From Candidatus Protistibacter heckmannii (GTDB lineage Bacteria; Pseudomonadota; Gammaproteobacteria; Burkholderiales; Burkholderiaceae): a stretch of 64,000 nt of DNA. The stretch is taken from NCBI GenBank assembly GCA_025050535.1, contig JALBVF010000004.1:119572-183571 (forward strand), read 5' to 3'. This document shows positions 43,316 to 54,179 of the stretch, one piece after another. Each line of letters opens with the position of its first letter. Within the stretch, counting starts at the first letter, position 1. The notes beneath the pieces are model-generated. The model saw nothing but the letters and a program-made list of their open reading frames with translations, did no database searches and was not told the DNA's origin. The translations under genes were made by a program, and so were the position numbers.

Positions 43316-44845
43316 CTATAAAGACTTGCGCATGCTTACCGGTGGTATTTTCAGTGCTTCCCGATACTTGGCCACCGTGCGGCGGGCAACAACAAACCCT
43401 TGCTCGCCGAGGAGTTCAGTAATGCAGCTGTCTGAAAGCGGTTTACGGGAGTTTTCTGCGCCGACCAGCTGCTTGATCAGCGCGCGAATTGCTGTAGAGG
43501 AGGCCGCGCCGCCTGTTTCCGTCGAGATATGGCTCCCGAAGAAGCACTTCATCTCGAAAGTGCCGAGCGGGGTAGCCATAAACTTGTTCGTCGTGACGCG
43601 TGAAATTGTCGACTTGTTCAGATCTAGCATATCAGCTATTTCCCTCAAAACCAAGGGTCGCATCGCAATTTCGCCGTGCGTGAAAAACAGCTTCTGGCGC
43701 TCGACGATGGCCCGGGAAACCCTGAGGATGGTGTCGAAGCGCTGCTCAATGTTGCGGATGAGCCAGCGTGCTTCCTGAAGCTTCTGCTGCAGGCTTGCGG
43801 CACCTGGGTTGCCGCGCAATATTTGTGCGTACATGCTATTGATGCGCAGCCGTGGAATCACCTCGGAATTGAGCTCGGCGCGCCAGCCATGCGGGCCGCG
43901 TTTGACGATGACGTCGGGCACCACGTAATCGGCCACCGGTTTGCCGTAGGTTCGGCCCGGGAAGGGGGCGAGCGAGCGGATCAGGTCATGCGCGGTCTTG
44001 ATCGCGGCGTCGTCCACCTGCAGCGCGCGGCGCAGGCGGTTGAAATCGCGCGCGGCTAGCTGTTCCAGATGGTGGCGCACGATCTCCAGCGCCAGCGGGC
44101 AGGACGGATGCTCCTCCATCCGCTCCAGTTGCAAGGCCAGGCATTCGCCGGCGCTGCGCGCGCCCACGCCGGGCGGGTCGCAGGATTGCAGCATCGACAG
44201 CGCAGTCTCCAGCTCCTCGGGCTCGACTTCGAGCTCGCCAGGCAGTTCGGCCAGCACCTCTTCGAGGCTCACGTCGAGATAGCCGTTTTCGTCGAGCGAT
44301 TCCATCAGGAAGGTCAGCAGGCCGCGGTCGCGGTCGCTCAGGTTGAGCATGCGCAGTTGACCGAGCAGATGCTCGCGCAGCGTGACGGAGGCGGCCTGGA
44401 GCTGGGTCGGGGTTTCGTCGTCGTCGTCGGAGAGCGGGCGGCGGACGAAGTCCTCGAGGATCCAGTCGCTGCCGGAATCGGTGTCGATCGGCGCGTCGGC
44501 TTCGCCATCGGCGGCGGCCTCCATGCTGTAGGACGGGCTGCTTTCGTAGCTGTCGTCGGGCGCGCTCGAAACCGGTGCATGGTCGGCGGCGGGGGCGAAG
44601 AATTCGTCGGCGGCTTCGCCATCGGCCGCGCCGCTGCCGGCGCCCTCGAGTTCGCTGTCGGCGCTGATCGGCGTGGCGCCGTCCAGCCAATCCTCGGCGA
44701 GTTCAAGCAGCGGATTGTCCGCGAGGGTCTGTTCGATTTCCTTCTGGAGTTCGAGCGTGGACAACTGCAGCAGCCGGATGGACTGCTGCAACTGCGGCGT
44801 TAGGGCTAGATGCTGGGAAAGGCGATTGCTGAGAGACTGCTTCAT
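43316..44845 (-). CDS. rpoN: RNA polymerase sigma-54 factor
   Basis: The protein is 509 aa. The glutamine-rich activator domain ([20 protein letters not shown]) is at the N-terminus, an acidic linker lies around residues 50-150, and the core-binding and DNA-binding domains follow. The RpoN box [10 protein letters not shown] is near the C-terminus. Intact, so the sigma-54 promoter of the nitrate operon could still be read. It precedes hpf and follows lptB. Confidence 0.96.
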   Translation of the reverse strand: MKQSLSNRLSQHLALTPQLQQSIRLLQLSTLELQKEIEQTLADNPLLELAEDWLDGATPISADSELEGAGSGAADGEAADEFFAPAADHAPVSSAPDDSYESSPSYSMEAAADGEADAPIDTDSGSDWILEDFVRRPLSDDDDETPTQLQAASVTLREHLLGQLRMLNLSDRDRGLLTFLMESLDENGYLDVSLEEVLAELPGELEVEPEELETALSMLQSCDPPGVGARSAGECLALQLERMEEHPSCPLALEIVRHHLEQLAARDFNRLRRALQVDDAAIKTAHDLIRSLAPFPGRTYGKPVADYVVPDVIVKRGPHGWRAELNSEVIPRLRINSMYAQILRGNPGAASLQQKLQEARWLIRNIEQRFDTILRVSRAIVERQKLFFTHGEIAMRPLVLREIADMLDLNKSTISRVTTNKFMATPLGTFEMKCFFGSHISTETGGAASSTAIRALIKQLVGAENSRKPLSDSCITELLGEQGFVVARRTVAKYREALKIPPVSMRKSL

Positions 44846-44892
44846 TCCGAAAATTGAAAACCCGGCAATGCATATCTGGAATGAAAATTGCT

Positions 44893-45669
44893 CTACATTC
44901 GGAAGTTTTCGCCCAGATAGACCCTGCGAACCGCCACGTTGGCGATGATTTCCTGCGGCCGCCCGGCCGCCAGCACCGTGCCTTCGCTGATGATGTAGGC
45001 GTGGTCGCAGATGCCCAGGGTTTCGCGGACATTGTGGTCGGTGATAAGCACGCCAATGCCGCGCTGCTTCAAAAACAGCACGATGCGCTGGATTTCACCC
45101 ACGGCGATGGGGTCCACGCCCGCGAAGGGCTCGTCGAGCAGGATAAAGCGGGGTTCCGAGGCCAGCGCGCGGGCGATCTCGGCGCGGCGGCGCTCGCCGC
45201 CGGAGAGCGAAATGGCCAGGTTGTCGCGCAGATGGGCGATCTGCAGCTCGTCGAGCAGCACGTCGAGCCGGGCGTCGATCTCGCCGGGCGAAAACGGCCT
45301 GCCGTCCTTCTTCTGCAGTTCCAGCACCGCGCGCACGTTGTCGGCCACCGACAGCTTGCGGAAGATCGAGGCTTCCTGCGGCAGATAGGACAGGCCCATG
45401 TGGGCGCGCTGGTGGATGGGGAGCTTGTCGATAGGATGGCCGTCGAGCATGATCTCGCCGCCGTCCACCGGGATCAGGCCCACGATCATGTAGAAGGAAG
45501 TCGTCTTGCCCGCGCCGTTGGGGCCGAGCAGGCCAACCACCTCGCCGCTCTTCACGTCCAGCGACACGTCCTTGACCACGGTGCGCAGCCCGAAGCGCTT
45601 GAGCAGCCCGCGGGCTTCGAGCTTGGCCACCGGTGTCGCGGCCTGCGGCGCTTGTTGAGCTTCGGTCAT
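44893..45669 (-). CDS. lptB: Lipopolysaccharide export ABC ATPase LptB
   Basis: ATPase of the LptB2FGC complex that extracts LPS from the inner membrane. The protein is 258 aa. Walker [17 protein letters not shown], signature [15 protein letters not shown], Walker [15 protein letters not shown] and H-loop ITDHNVRET are present. It begins one base after the lptA stop. Confidence 0.96.
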   Translation of the reverse strand: MTEAQQAPQAATPVAKLEARGLLKRFGLRTVVKDVSLDVKSGEVVGLLGPNGAGKTTSFYMIVGLIPVDGGEIMLDGHPIDKLPIHQRAHMGLSYLPQEASIFRKLSVADNVRAVLELQKKDGRPFSPGEIDARLDVLLDELQIAHLRDNLAISLSGGERRRAEIARALASEPRFILLDEPFAGVDPIAVGEIQRIVLFLKQRGIGVLITDHNVRETLGICDHAYIISEGTVLAAGRPQEIIANVAVRRVYLGENFRM

Positions 45670-45670
45670 C

Positions 45671-46354
45671 TCAGTCCTTGCCGCCGCTCTTCTGGGGCGC
45701 GGCCGGGGTCGAGGGCGCCGAGGGGGGGGACGGCGCCGCCGGAGCTGCCGGCTTGGCGGCAGGCGCGGGCGCCGGCGTGATCACGGTCGTGCCGTGCTTG
45801 CGCGGCGCCAGCACGGCGCGCACCCGCTGCTCGCCGCCATGGCTGTTGCTTACCGCCTGATAGCTGGAATTGACCAGGTCGTTGATGATCACGTCGCCGC
45901 GGATGTCGTCGGCCATCGTCGTGCCAACCAGACGCTTGGCGCGCGCGCGCCCGATCAGCTTGGCGATCTGCGTCTTGGTGTCGTATTCGATGCGTTCGCC
46001 GTAGCCTTCCACGAATTCGTTCGGGTTCTCCGTCTTCTGGCGGATAAAGGCCAGCTCGCCGGGCAGGGCGATGGCGATCGCGTATTCATAGCCCTCCGGA
46101 TCGATGCGCACCTCGGCCGTGTGTGAGCGCAGCACCATCGTGCCCTTGGTCAGCACCGATTTGCCGGAGAGGAAATAGATCTGCTTGAGGTCGTCGTAGC
46201 GGGCGTTGTCGGCTTCCAGCGCCATCGGCTTGTCGCGGTCGGCGCGTTCGGCGCGGGCGGCCGGCGCGGCCAGACCGAGCCCCAGGCCCAAGGCCAGCGC
46301 GGCCAGCGGCGCGAGGCGGTGGGCGGGGAAAGGCAAGAAGAATGGGGAATTCAT
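45671..46354 (-). CDS. lptA: Lipopolysaccharide transport periplasmic protein LptA
   Basis: Periplasmic bridge protein of 227 aa. Signal peptide ends near [10 protein letters not shown]. The OstA-like beta-jellyroll is visible ([40 protein letters not shown]). The Pro/Ala-rich C-terminal tail is typical of betaproteobacteria. ATG at 46354 is chosen over an upstream in-frame ATG because it begins the signal peptide. Confidence 0.92.
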   Translation of the reverse strand: MNSPFFLPFPAHRLAPLAALALGLGLGLAAPAARAERADRDKPMALEADNARYDDLKQIYFLSGKSVLTKGTMVLRSHTAEVRIDPEGYEYAIAIALPGELAFIRQKTENPNEFVEGYGERIEYDTKTQIAKLIGRARAKRLVGTTMADDIRGDVIINDLVNSSYQAVSNSHGGEQRVRAVLAPRKHGTTVITPAPAPAAKPAAPAAPSPPSAPSTPAAPQKSGGKD

Positions 46355-46368
46355 CGAATATGAGCGAC

Positions 46369-46965
46369 TCATCTTCGGCCGGCGCGCCGTTCGATCGTGC
46401 CGTGGACGTTGCCGCCCAGTTTCAGTTCTCTGTTTATGTTGTTGAACACCATGCTGTTGCCGTACATCACCGACGAACTGGCGCGCAGCACGGTCGGCTT
46501 GTCGGTGCGGATGATATCGTCGTTCACCAGCACAAGGAAATATTCCGATTCCGCACTCAACGGTTCCGCCATCGGGCTCGAGTCCCGCACCAGATTCGCC
46601 GCGCCGAAGAGCTCCATCTGCGCCATGTCCCCGGTCATGTGGCCGCGCTGCGCATGCAGCGTCACGGCCGGCTGATCGGGGCGGAAGACGCGCACCGCGG
46701 GCAGCTCCACATCCATGCTGCCGTCGTCGTCGAAGGAAGTCAGGTGGCTGCCCTGCAGCCGGTAGCTCGAGACGCCCACCTCGGACAGGATGCTGGCGGA
46801 GAACTTATCCGCATAATACCCGGCGATATGCCGCTTGGGCTCTTCCACCTCCGGGCTGCTGGTGTTGAGCGTCACCAGCCAGAAGGTGCCGCCCGCCAGG
46901 GCCACCATGGCCAGCAGCGGCACGAAGCGGATCAGCGCCTCCAGGACGCGGCCGACACCGAGCAT
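46369..46965 (-). CDS. lptC: LPS export protein LptC
   Basis: Single-pass inner-membrane protein of 198 aa linking LptB2FG to LptA. Transmembrane helix near residues 10-30 (FVPLLAMVALAGGTFWLV), then a periplasmic jellyroll (VELPAVRVFRPDQPAVTLHA). Overlaps the kdsC stop. Intact. Confidence 0.92.
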   Translation of the reverse strand: MLGVGRVLEALIRFVPLLAMVALAGGTFWLVTLNTSSPEVEEPKRHIAGYYADKFSASILSEVGVSSYRLQGSHLTSFDDDGSMDVELPAVRVFRPDQPAVTLHAQRGHMTGDMAQMELFGAANLVRDSSPMAEPLSAESEYFLVLVNDDIIRTDKPTVLRASSSVMYGNSMVFNNINRELKLGGNVHGTIERRAGRR

Positions 46966-47543
46966 CAGTGGGCTTCCTTGCCCAGCGCCTGGGCAAGGAG
47001 CTCGCCGTAGCGGTCCTGGGCCGTCAGGATCAGGTCGCAGACCTCGCGCGCCGCGCCGGCTCCGCCGCCGGTCTTGGCGACATAGTGGCAGAGCGCCTTC
47101 ACTTCGGCATGCGCCTGCGCCGGGCAGGCCGCGAAGCCCACCCGCGTAAGCAGCGGCAGATCGGGCCAGTCGTCGCCCATGTAGCCGGTCTCGCTCGGCT
47201 TGACGCCGACGATACCGAGCAGCTTGGCGAAGGCGCCCCGCTTATCCGATTGGCCCTGATAGACGTGGCTGACGCCCAGCGCGGCCGCGCGCGCGGCGAC
47301 GATCTCGGACTTGCGCCCGGAGATGATCGTGGTGACCACGCCCGCCTCGGCCAGCAGCTTCAGGCCGTGGCCATCCAGCGTGTCGAAGCGCTTGAACAAC
47401 TCTGCGCCGTCGGGGCCCAGATGCAGGCCGCCGTCGGTCAGAACGCCGTCCACGTCGAAAATCATCAGCTTCACCACCGCCGCGCGCTCCAGCGCCAGCG
47501 GATCGGCGGGCAGGGGATTGGTGCGCATCGCCGGCCAGTCCAT
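46965..47543 (-). CDS. kdsC: 3-deoxy-D-manno-octulosonate 8-phosphate phosphatase
   Basis: HAD-type phosphatase that makes Kdo for LPS. The 192-aa frame begins at ATG 47543, overlapping the kdsD stop. HAD motif I is IFDVDGVLTDG, motif II SGR in TTIISGRKSEI, and motif III GDDWPDLPLL. The reading frame stays open upstream within kdsD, but that is antisense-free chance frame in GC-rich DNA. Confidence 0.94.
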   Translation of the reverse strand: MDWPAMRTNPLPADPLALERAAVVKLMIFDVDGVLTDGGLHLGPDGAELFKRFDTLDGHGLKLLAEAGVVTTIISGRKSEIVAARAAALGVSHVYQGQSDKRGAFAKLLGIVGVKPSETGYMGDDWPDLPLLTRVGFAACPAQAHAEVKALCHYVAKTGGGAGAAREVCDLILTAQDRYGELLAQALGKEAH

Positions 47544-48541
47544 CAGATCACCCGCGCCGCGAAGAGGTCGTGCAGATTCAGCGCGCCGGCTAGCTTGCCC
47601 TGGGCATCCACGACGGCCACCTGCATGATGCGGTGCCGCTCCATCAGCTCCACCGCCTCGGCGGCCAGCTGGTTGGGCGCGATGCTGCGCGGGTTCGCCG
47701 TCATCACCTCCGCCACCTTGGTAGTCTTGATGTCGGAGCGTTGCTCCAGCATGCGGCGCAGGTCGCCGTCGGTGAAGATGCCGATCGCGCGGTCCGCATC
47801 GTCCACCACCACCGTCATGCCCAGGCGCTTGGCCGTGATCTCCGGCAGCGCCTCGGCCACGCTCGCGTCGGCGCGCGTGCGCGGCACCTGGTCGCCGGTG
47901 CGCATCACGTCGGACACGTGGGTGAGGAGCTTGCGGCCCAGGGCGCCGCCCGGATGCGAGCGCGCGAAATCCTCGGGGCCGAAGCCGCGCGCCTCCAGCA
48001 CCGCCACGGCCAGGGCGTCGCCCAGGGCGAGTGCGGCGGTGGTGCTGGCGGTGGGCGCCAGATTCAGCGGGCAGGCTTCCTTCTCCACGCGCGCGTCCAG
48101 ATGGGCGTCGGCCAGCTTGGCCAGGGCAGAATCGGCGTTGCCGGTCATCGCGATCAGCTTGGCGCCCGTGCGCTTGATCAGTGGCACAATGGTCAGCAGC
48201 TCGGAAGTCTCGCCGGAATTGGACAGCGCCACGAACACGTCCTCGCGCGTCACCATGCCCAGGTCGCCGTGGCTGGCCTCGGCCGGATGCACGAAGAAAG
48301 CGGGGGTGCCCGTGGAGGCGAAAGTGGCGGCCAGCTTGCGGGCGATATGCCCGGACTTGCCGATCCCGGACACCACCACCCGGCCATTGCACTCGAGCAG
48401 CAGTCCGACCGACCTCACGAAAGCATCCGAAAGCGGTTGCGTGCGCACCCGCTCGGCCAGCACCAACACCGCTTCCGCCTCGATAAGCAGGGTCTCACGG
48501 CCCAGCGCCAGCGCTTGGTCCGGATTGAAATTCGCTATCAT
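47543..48541 (-). CDS. kdsD: D-arabinose 5-phosphate isomerase
   Basis: First step of Kdo synthesis, ribulose 5-phosphate to arabinose 5-phosphate. The protein is 332 aa, with a SIS domain (VVSGIGKSGHIARKLAATFA, ALSNSGETSELL) and two C-terminal CBS domains (IGIFTDGDLRRMLEQ). ATG 48541 is chosen (MIANFNPDQAL). Divergent from the antiporter gene by 43 bases. Confidence 0.95.
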   Translation of the reverse strand: MIANFNPDQALALGRETLLIEAEAVLVLAERVRTQPLSDAFVRSVGLLLECNGRVVVSGIGKSGHIARKLAATFASTGTPAFFVHPAEASHGDLGMVTREDVFVALSNSGETSELLTIVPLIKRTGAKLIAMTGNADSALAKLADAHLDARVEKEACPLNLAPTASTTAALALGDALAVAVLEARGFGPEDFARSHPGGALGRKLLTHVSDVMRTGDQVPRTRADASVAEALPEITAKRLGMTVVVDDADRAIGIFTDGDLRRMLEQRSDIKTTKVAEVMTANPRSIAPNQLAAEAVELMERHRIMQVAVVDAQGKLAGALNLHDLFAARVI

Positions 48542-48584
48542 GGCGCGGAGTATAACAATTGCCCCTCCCCACCGTTTTCCCCCT

Positions 48585-50567
48585 ATGCCCACACCGCTGG
48601 ACCTGACCCTGCTGCTGCTCGCGACCGCCGTGATCGGCGTGGTCTTATTCCGCTTCCTGCATCTGCCGCCGATGCTCGGCTACCTGTCGGTGGGCATCCT
48701 GATCGGCCCCCATGCGCTGGGCCTGGTCCCCAATCTCAAGTCGACCAGTTATCTGGCCGAATTCGGCGTGGTCTTCCTGATGTTCTCCATCGGTCTGGAA
48801 TTCAGCCTGCCCAAGCTCAAATCGATGAAGCGCCAGGTCTTCGGCCTGGGCGCCTCGCAGGTGCTGCTCACCATGCTGCTCGCGGTGCCGGCGAGCCTCG
48901 CGCTGCGCTTCGCCTATCCGCTTTCCTGGCAGGCGGCCCTGGCCCTGGGCGGCGCGCTGTCCATGTCCTCCACCGCCATCGTCAGCAAGATCCTCTCCGA
49001 GCGTCTGGAGCTCGAGACCGAGCATGGCCGCAACATCGTCAGCGTCCTGCTGTTCCAGGATCTGGCCGTGGTGCTGCTGCTGATCCTCGTGCCATCGCTG
49101 GGCAAGAACCCGACCGACCTCGTCGTCGCCCTGTCCATCGCCCTCGTCAAGGTCGCCCTGGCCCTCGCGCTCATCCTCTTCCTCGGCCACAAGCTGATGA
49201 GCCGCTGGTTCCACATCGTCGCCGCGCGGCGCTCGCAAGAGCTCTTCATGCTCAACCTGCTGCTCATCACGCTGGGCATGGGCGCGCTCACCGAACACCT
49301 CGGCCTGTCCATGGCGTTGGGCGCTTTTCTGGCCGGCATGCTCATCTCCGAGACGCCCTACCGCCATCAGGTGGAAGAAGACATCAAGCCCTTCCGCGAC
49401 GTGCTGCTCGGGCTGTTCTTCGTCACCATCGGCATGCTGCTCAACATCAAGGTGGTGGCCGAGAACCTGCCGCTCGTGCTCTTCCTGCTGATGGGGCCGG
49501 TGCTGCTCAAGTTCGCGCTCATCACCGGGCTGGCGCGCGCCTTCGGCTCCTCGGCGGGCGTCGCCATCCGCACCGGCCTGGGGCTGGCGCAGGCCGGTGA
49601 ATTCGGTTTCGTGCTGCTGCGCCAGATTGACGGCATGGACCTCGTCGACCCCGTGCTCAGCCAGGCCATCCTCGCCGCCATGCTGCTCTCCATGCTCGCC
49701 GCGCCCTTCCTCATCCTGTACAGCGACCGCATCGCCATGCGTTTCTCCTCCAGCGAATGGCTGCTCCAGTCGCTGGCCATGACCAAGATCGCCGCGCAAA
49801 CCCTGCAGACCGAGAAGCACGCCATCATCTGCGGCTACGGCCGCACCGGCCAGAGCCTGGCGCGCATGCTCGAGCAGGAAAACCTGCCCTACGTCGCGCT
49901 CGACCTCGACCCCGACCGCGTGCAGGCCGCCACCGACGCCGGCGAATCCGTCGTCTACGGTGACGCCGGGCGGCGCGAATCGCTCGCCGCCGCCGGCATC
50001 GACCGCGCTGAGCTCGTCGTAGTCACCTATGCCGACACGCCATCCGCCCTGCGCGTGCTCCACCACGTCAAGGAACTCGCGCCCGGCGTGCCCGTGATCG
50101 TGCGCACCGTCGACGACTCCGACCTCGACAAACTGCGCGCCGCGGGCGCCGCCGAAGTCGTGCCCGAGATCATCGAAGGCAGCCTCATGCTCAGCTCCCA
50201 CGCCTTGGTGCTGCTCGGCGTGCCCATGCGCCGCGTCGTGCGCCGCACCCAGCAGGCGCGCGACGCGCGCTACAGCATGCTGCGCGGCTACTTCCACGGC
50301 GCCGACGATAGCGCCGACGACCTCGACGACAGCGCCCACGTGCGTCTGCAGACCGTGCAGCTGCCGGCCGTCGGTAAGGCCATCGGCTGCACGCTCGGCG
50401 AACTCCAGCTCCAGGAAATGGGCGTCGAGGTCGCCGCCATCCGCCGCGCCGGCATCCGCAGCGTCGCGCCCGTCGCGCAGACCCTCATGCAGGGCGGCGA
50501 CGTGCTCGTGCTGCGCGGCCTGCCCGAGGCGCTGGCCGCTGCCGAAACGCATCTGCTGCAGACCTGA
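48585..50567 (+). CDS. Kef-type CPA2 cation:proton antiporter with RCK domain
   Basis: A 660-aa protein with about 12 transmembrane helices (residues 5-385; [34 protein letters not shown]), an RCK-N NAD-binding domain ([18 protein letters not shown]) and a C-terminal TrkA-C domain ([20 protein letters not shown]). It is the intact K+-linked transporter of the window, in contrast to the ruined Kdp system. In many betaproteobacteria it is followed by apt, as here. Confidence 0.93.
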   Translation: MPTPLDLTLLLLATAVIGVVLFRFLHLPPMLGYLSVGILIGPHALGLVPNLKSTSYLAEFGVVFLMFSIGLEFSLPKLKSMKRQVFGLGASQVLLTMLLAVPASLALRFAYPLSWQAALALGGALSMSSTAIVSKILSERLELETEHGRNIVSVLLFQDLAVVLLLILVPSLGKNPTDLVVALSIALVKVALALALILFLGHKLMSRWFHIVAARRSQELFMLNLLLITLGMGALTEHLGLSMALGAFLAGMLISETPYRHQVEEDIKPFRDVLLGLFFVTIGMLLNIKVVAENLPLVLFLLMGPVLLKFALITGLARAFGSSAGVAIRTGLGLAQAGEFGFVLLRQIDGMDLVDPVLSQAILAAMLLSMLAAPFLILYSDRIAMRFSSSEWLLQSLAMTKIAAQTLQTEKHAIICGYGRTGQSLARMLEQENLPYVALDLDPDRVQAATDAGESVVYGDAGRRESLAAAGIDRAELVVVTYADTPSALRVLHHVKELAPGVPVIVRTVDDSDLDKLRAAGAAEVVPEIIEGSLMLSSHALVLLGVPMRRVVRRTQQARDARYSMLRGYFHGADDSADDLDDSAHVRLQTVQLPAVGKAIGCTLGELQLQEMGVEVAAIRRAGIRSVAPVAQTLMQGGDVLVLRGLPEALAAAETHLLQT

Positions 50568-50652
50568 GCCGCCCTTCGCGCCCCCATTCGCACCGCCGTT
50601 CGCAAACTCATACCGCCCCGCGCTACAAATTCAAAATGCCCCGGAGAAACCC

Positions 50653-50919
50653 ATGACCGCCCACGTCAAAGCCGGCCTCGCCCCCCCCCTCGAGCACGAT
50701 CCCACCTTCGGCGCCTTCATCACTTCGCAGATCCGCACCCTGCCTGACTGGCTGCAGCCCGGCATGCAGTTCCGCGACATCACGCCGCTGCTGCAGAACC
50801 CGCGTACCCTGCGCGTGCTCATCGACGCCTTCGTCTACCGCTAAATGGGTCAGAAGCTTAATTACGTCGCCGGCATCGACGCGCGCGGCTTTATCCTTGG
50901 CGCAATAATTGCTTACGAA
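50653..50919 (+). pseudogene. apt: Adenine phosphoribosyltransferase, stop and IS truncation
   Basis: The N-terminus is typical: [32 protein letters not shown] at 50842-50844 lies in DAFVYR-stop-MGQKLN, where Tyr is expected. The same frame continues [20 protein letters not shown]. The gene then ends at the IS630-type element at 50920. The PRPP-binding motif and everything C-terminal are absent: sequence beyond the element does not continue APT, so the insertion was accompanied or followed by deletion. Purine salvage by this enzyme is lost unless another copy exists. Confidence 0.9.
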
Positions 50920-52039
50920 CTTATTAATCCAGCACTTAAAAATTGAGCTTATTGAGTGATATAGAGTCTGCTGTTGCAGGGATAAAATCGACTCGAGAAC
51001 GCTGCCGGTAGCTGCCCTGAACGAACGGCGCCGACGTGTGGTGAAGATGCGGCTGGATGGCGTGAGCCTGAAGGACGCGGCGGCGCAATGCGAGATGTCG
51101 AACACGACGCTCATTGCGGCGGTGAAGGCGTATCGCGCGAGCGGGTGGAAGGCCCTCGACGTTGAGCGCCCCGGGCGCCCGCAGGGTACGGGCAGAACGC
51201 TGACGGCGGAGCAGGAGCGCGAGGTTCAGCGGCTGATCCTCGACCGCACGCCCGACCAGTTGAAGATGATCTACGCGCTGTGGAGCCGCCAGGCAGTGGC
51301 CGAGTTGATCCTTAACCGATAAGGCATCAAGCTGGCCGTTCGCACGATGGGCCTGTATCTGGAGCGTTGGGGCTTCACGCCGAAAAAGCCCATGAAGAAG
51401 GCCTACGAGCAGTCGCCGGCGGCGGTGAAAAAGTGGCTCGACGAGGACTACCCGGTGATCGCCGCCTTCGCCAAGGCTGATGGGGCCAAAATTCACTGGG
51501 GCGACGAGACCGGCGTGCGCCGCGACGACGTGTGCGGGCACAGCTACGCCCCGCAAGGCCAGACGCCCGTGATTCGCGTGAACAACAAGCGCCACGGCTT
51601 GTCGGTGATCTCCACCGTCACCAACAAGGGCCAGATGCGCTGGCAGGCCTTCGACGGAGCGTTGAGCGCCGACATCCTGATCGACTTCCTGCGCCGGCTG
51701 GTCAAGGATGCCGGCCGAAAGATCTACCTGATCCTGGACAACCTGCACGTGCACCACAGCAAGCATGTGAAGGCCTGGCTGGCCGAGCACAAGCACGAGA
51801 TCGAAGTCTTCTACTTGCCCAGCTACAGCCCCGAACTGAGCCCCAACGAAATGGCCAATGCCGACCTGAAGCAGGTCGGCACCAAACTCGCTCCAGCTCG
51901 CTCGAAGCTGCAACTGGTGAAGGTCACGCGCCAGCATCTGCTCAGCGTTTAGCGACAGCCCGAGCGCGTCAAGAGCTACTTCGAACATGCGCCGGTTCGG
52001 TATGCTGCTTGAGTTCATTGTTTCAATGCCGGATCAATA
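50920..52039 (+). mobile_element. Second IS630-type element interrupting apt
   Basis: About 1.12 kb with terminal inverted repeats starting at TA: TATTAATCCAGCAC on the left and, reverse complemented, TATTGATCCGGCAT on the right. The ends resemble those of the other IS630 element in this window, but the transposase differs clearly. It carries one transposase gene with two nonsense codons. Confidence 0.82.
51038..52012 (+). pseudogene. IS630-family transposase with two nonsense codons
   Basis: Helix-turn-helix region (GVSLKDAAAQCEMSNTTLIA) and DDE domain with HWGDETGV, LILDNLHVHHSK and SYSPELSPNEMANADLK. TAA at 51320-51322 (LILNR-stop-GIKLAV, Tyr expected) and TAG at 51950-51952 (LLSV-stop-RQPERV, Gln expected) interrupt it. 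GTG at 51038 is the first in-frame start codon I see; the frame is open a further 80 bases upstream without ATG, so the true start is uncertain. This element is probably immobile unless helped in trans. Confidence 0.85.
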
Positions 52040-52149
52040 ATTGGAAGCGATTCTTCCAGGGGTATTGCAGAATTTTTCTCTATATTTTTTGCGTTTTTAG
52101 TGAATTAAATGAGGCGATCGGGATCCCAGGGCGTCCGAACGTGCTTTGA
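52040..52149. other. AT-rich spacer between IS element and acyl-CoA dehydrogenase
   Basis: About 110 bases, the first 70 clearly richer in A/T than the surroundings (runs such as tttttctctatattttttg). It does not match apt. No gene is seen; it may be an imported or rearranged scrap. Confidence 0.4.
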
Positions 52150-52983
52150 TCAGCCCCGCGACTGATAGCGCAGCAGGCTTTGCGTCTCGTTGCCCAGGCG
52201 CGCGGCGAGCCGCCGGCATGCTCGAGGCAGGCTTCGTAGATGAGGGCGCACGTGGCGACGATGTCGACGTGGCAGGTCGCGGCGCGGTTCTGCAGCACCT
52301 GTAAGCTGCCGATGGGCATGCCGAACTGCTTGCGCAGCTTCATGTAGCCCACCGCGATGCGCAGCGCCTCGTCCATCAGACCGACGAGATAGGCGGCATA
52401 GCCCAGGCGCATGATGTCGAGCGCCTGCGCGAAGTCGGCCTTGGCGCGCGCGCCCGCTGCGAGAAGAGGCGCGGCGGCGAGCCGGGCCGCCTGCATGTCG
52501 AAGCTGCCGAGCAGACTGCCGTCGATGGACTCCTTCGCCTGCATCGCACCGGCCTCGACCGTCAGCACGCGAAGCTGAAAGCCTTCGTCCGCGCCGACGC
52601 CGAGCAGCACGGCCGCGCCGGGATGGGCGTCGGGCACGGCGGGCGCTGCGCTGCCGCTGAGCGCATAAGGGATCGCCAGCCAGCGGCCTTCGAGCACGGC
52701 TTCGAAGAGATCGCCCGGATGGCACGAGAGCAGCTAGGCCGAGGCCATCGCCGGGACCAACGGTTTGAGCAGCAGGCTGCGGCCCACCGATTCGGCGAGC
52801 GCGCAGGCTTCGGCGAGGCCAAGGCCCAGGCCGTTCTTCGCCTCGGGCACGAGGGTCTGCAGCCAGCCGAGTTCGGCGATCTGGCTCCAAGCGCCGGCGT
52901 CAGGCTACGGGAAGGCGTCGCACGCGCGGCACGCCGCCGGCATCCTCGGCGATGAGGGCGGCGTCGCGGGTGTAGGTACTCAT
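52150..52983 (-). pseudogene. Acyl-CoA dehydrogenase-like protein, decayed
   Basis: Begins MSTYTRDAALIAEDAGGVPR (ATG 52983, overlapping the stop of the preceding gene). The frame breaks near 52915. TAG at 52734-52736 follows VPAMASA. The FAD/substrate domain continues (FAQALDIMRLGYAAYLVGLM, GYMKLRKQFGMPIGSLQVLQ). After LIYEAC a deletion joins to the last residues (ARLGNETQSLLRYQSRG, another frame). The C-terminal helix bundle with the usual HGGIG motif is missing. Acyl-CoA dehydrogenases often occur as such pairs of diverged subunits. Confidence 0.82.
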
Positions 52984-54177
52984 GCCTTGACTCCTTCGGC
53001 GGCGGCGGGTGTGGCCGTGAGTGTGGTCGTGGGTGTGGCCTTCGGCAGAGGCTTGGCCGCGAGCTGCATGCCGAGCACATTGGTGGCGATGATGCCGCGC
53101 TGGACTTCGTTGGTGCCGCCGTAGATCGGCTAGCGGCGCGACTGCAGGAACATCTCGGAGTAGTCCAGCACGCCGCCCTCCTCGCGCAGCGAGGCTTCCT
53201 CGCCGGCGATCTGCTGCGCGGCGTCTAACACCGTGAGTACGGTTTCGGTGGCGAGGATCTTCAGATAGGAGCTGTCGGCAGCGGGACCGCCACTGGGATC
53301 GTGCTCGGCCTCGGCGACGTTGAGGAAGGAAGCGGTGAGCGTGTCCACCTCGACGCGCGTGCGGGCGATTCGCTCGGCATGCAGCGCCGCCTCCTGCAGG
53401 GAGAGCCGCGCCAGCGCCTTGAGCGCGAGCGCCGGCGAGCCGATGCGCAGCCGCTCCTCGCTGAGCAGCGCGGTGGTGACAGCCCAGCCCTTGTCGATCT
53501 CGCCGACGAGGTGCTCCAGCGGCACGCGTACGTTGTCGAAGAAGACTTCGCAGTATTCGTCGCCGTTGGCGATGGTGGTGATCGCGCGGCGGGTGATGCC
53601 CGGAGTCTTCATGTCGATGAGCACGAAGCTGATGCCGTGCTGGCGCGCGCCCGCGTCGGAGGTGCGCACGAGGGCGAACATCCAGTCGGCGTGGTGGTCC
53701 CAGGTGGTCCAGATCTTGTAGCTGTTGAGCACGAGGCTGTCGCCGTCGAGCACGGCGCGCGTGCGCAGGCTGGCGAGGTCGGAGCCGGCGCCGGGCTTGG
53801 AATAGCCCTGGCACAAGATGGCGTCGCCGCTGAGGATCACCGGGCAGGTGGCGCTTGCGCTGCGCGTCGGTGCCGCACTTGATGAAGATGGGGCCGATGT
53901 GGTTCAGACCCTGGGTGGGGATGTCGGGCACGCCGGCGGCAGCCATCTCCTCCATCAGGATCACCTGTTGCATGGGCGTGGCCTCCATGCCGCCGGCGGC
54001 CTTGGGCCAGTGCGGCGCGATCCAGCCGTGCTGCGAGAGCTTGCGGTACCAGTCCATGCCCTGCGCGGGCAACGGCCGGAAGGTCATGTGGCGCAGCTCG
54101 GGTGGCACGTTGGCCGCGAGCCACGCGTGCACTTCCAGACGGAAGCGCTCGTCTTCGGAGGACAGGATGCGCAACAT
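52980..54177 (-). pseudogene. Acyl-CoA dehydrogenase, frameshift and stop
   Basis: Starts MLRILSSEDERFRLEVHAWL. The flavin motif is in ILCQGYSKPGAGSDLASLRT, with DSLVLNSYKIWTTWDHHADW. The frame shifts near 53845 (after DAQRKRHLP). TAG at 53130-53132 precedes PIYGGTNEVQRGIIATNVLG, the conserved C-terminal motif. FAD-dependent alpha,beta-oxidation of an acyl-CoA would be its role. ATGA overlap with the next gene and two-base spacing from the ligase gene show tight cotranscription. Confidence 0.86.
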
Positions 54178-54179
54178 GC

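Noticed and set aside
46968..48584. Plus-strand extension upstream of the Kef-type antiporter
   Set aside because: It is open only because it is antisense to kdsC and kdsD; similarity to antiporters begins at the ATG at 48585.
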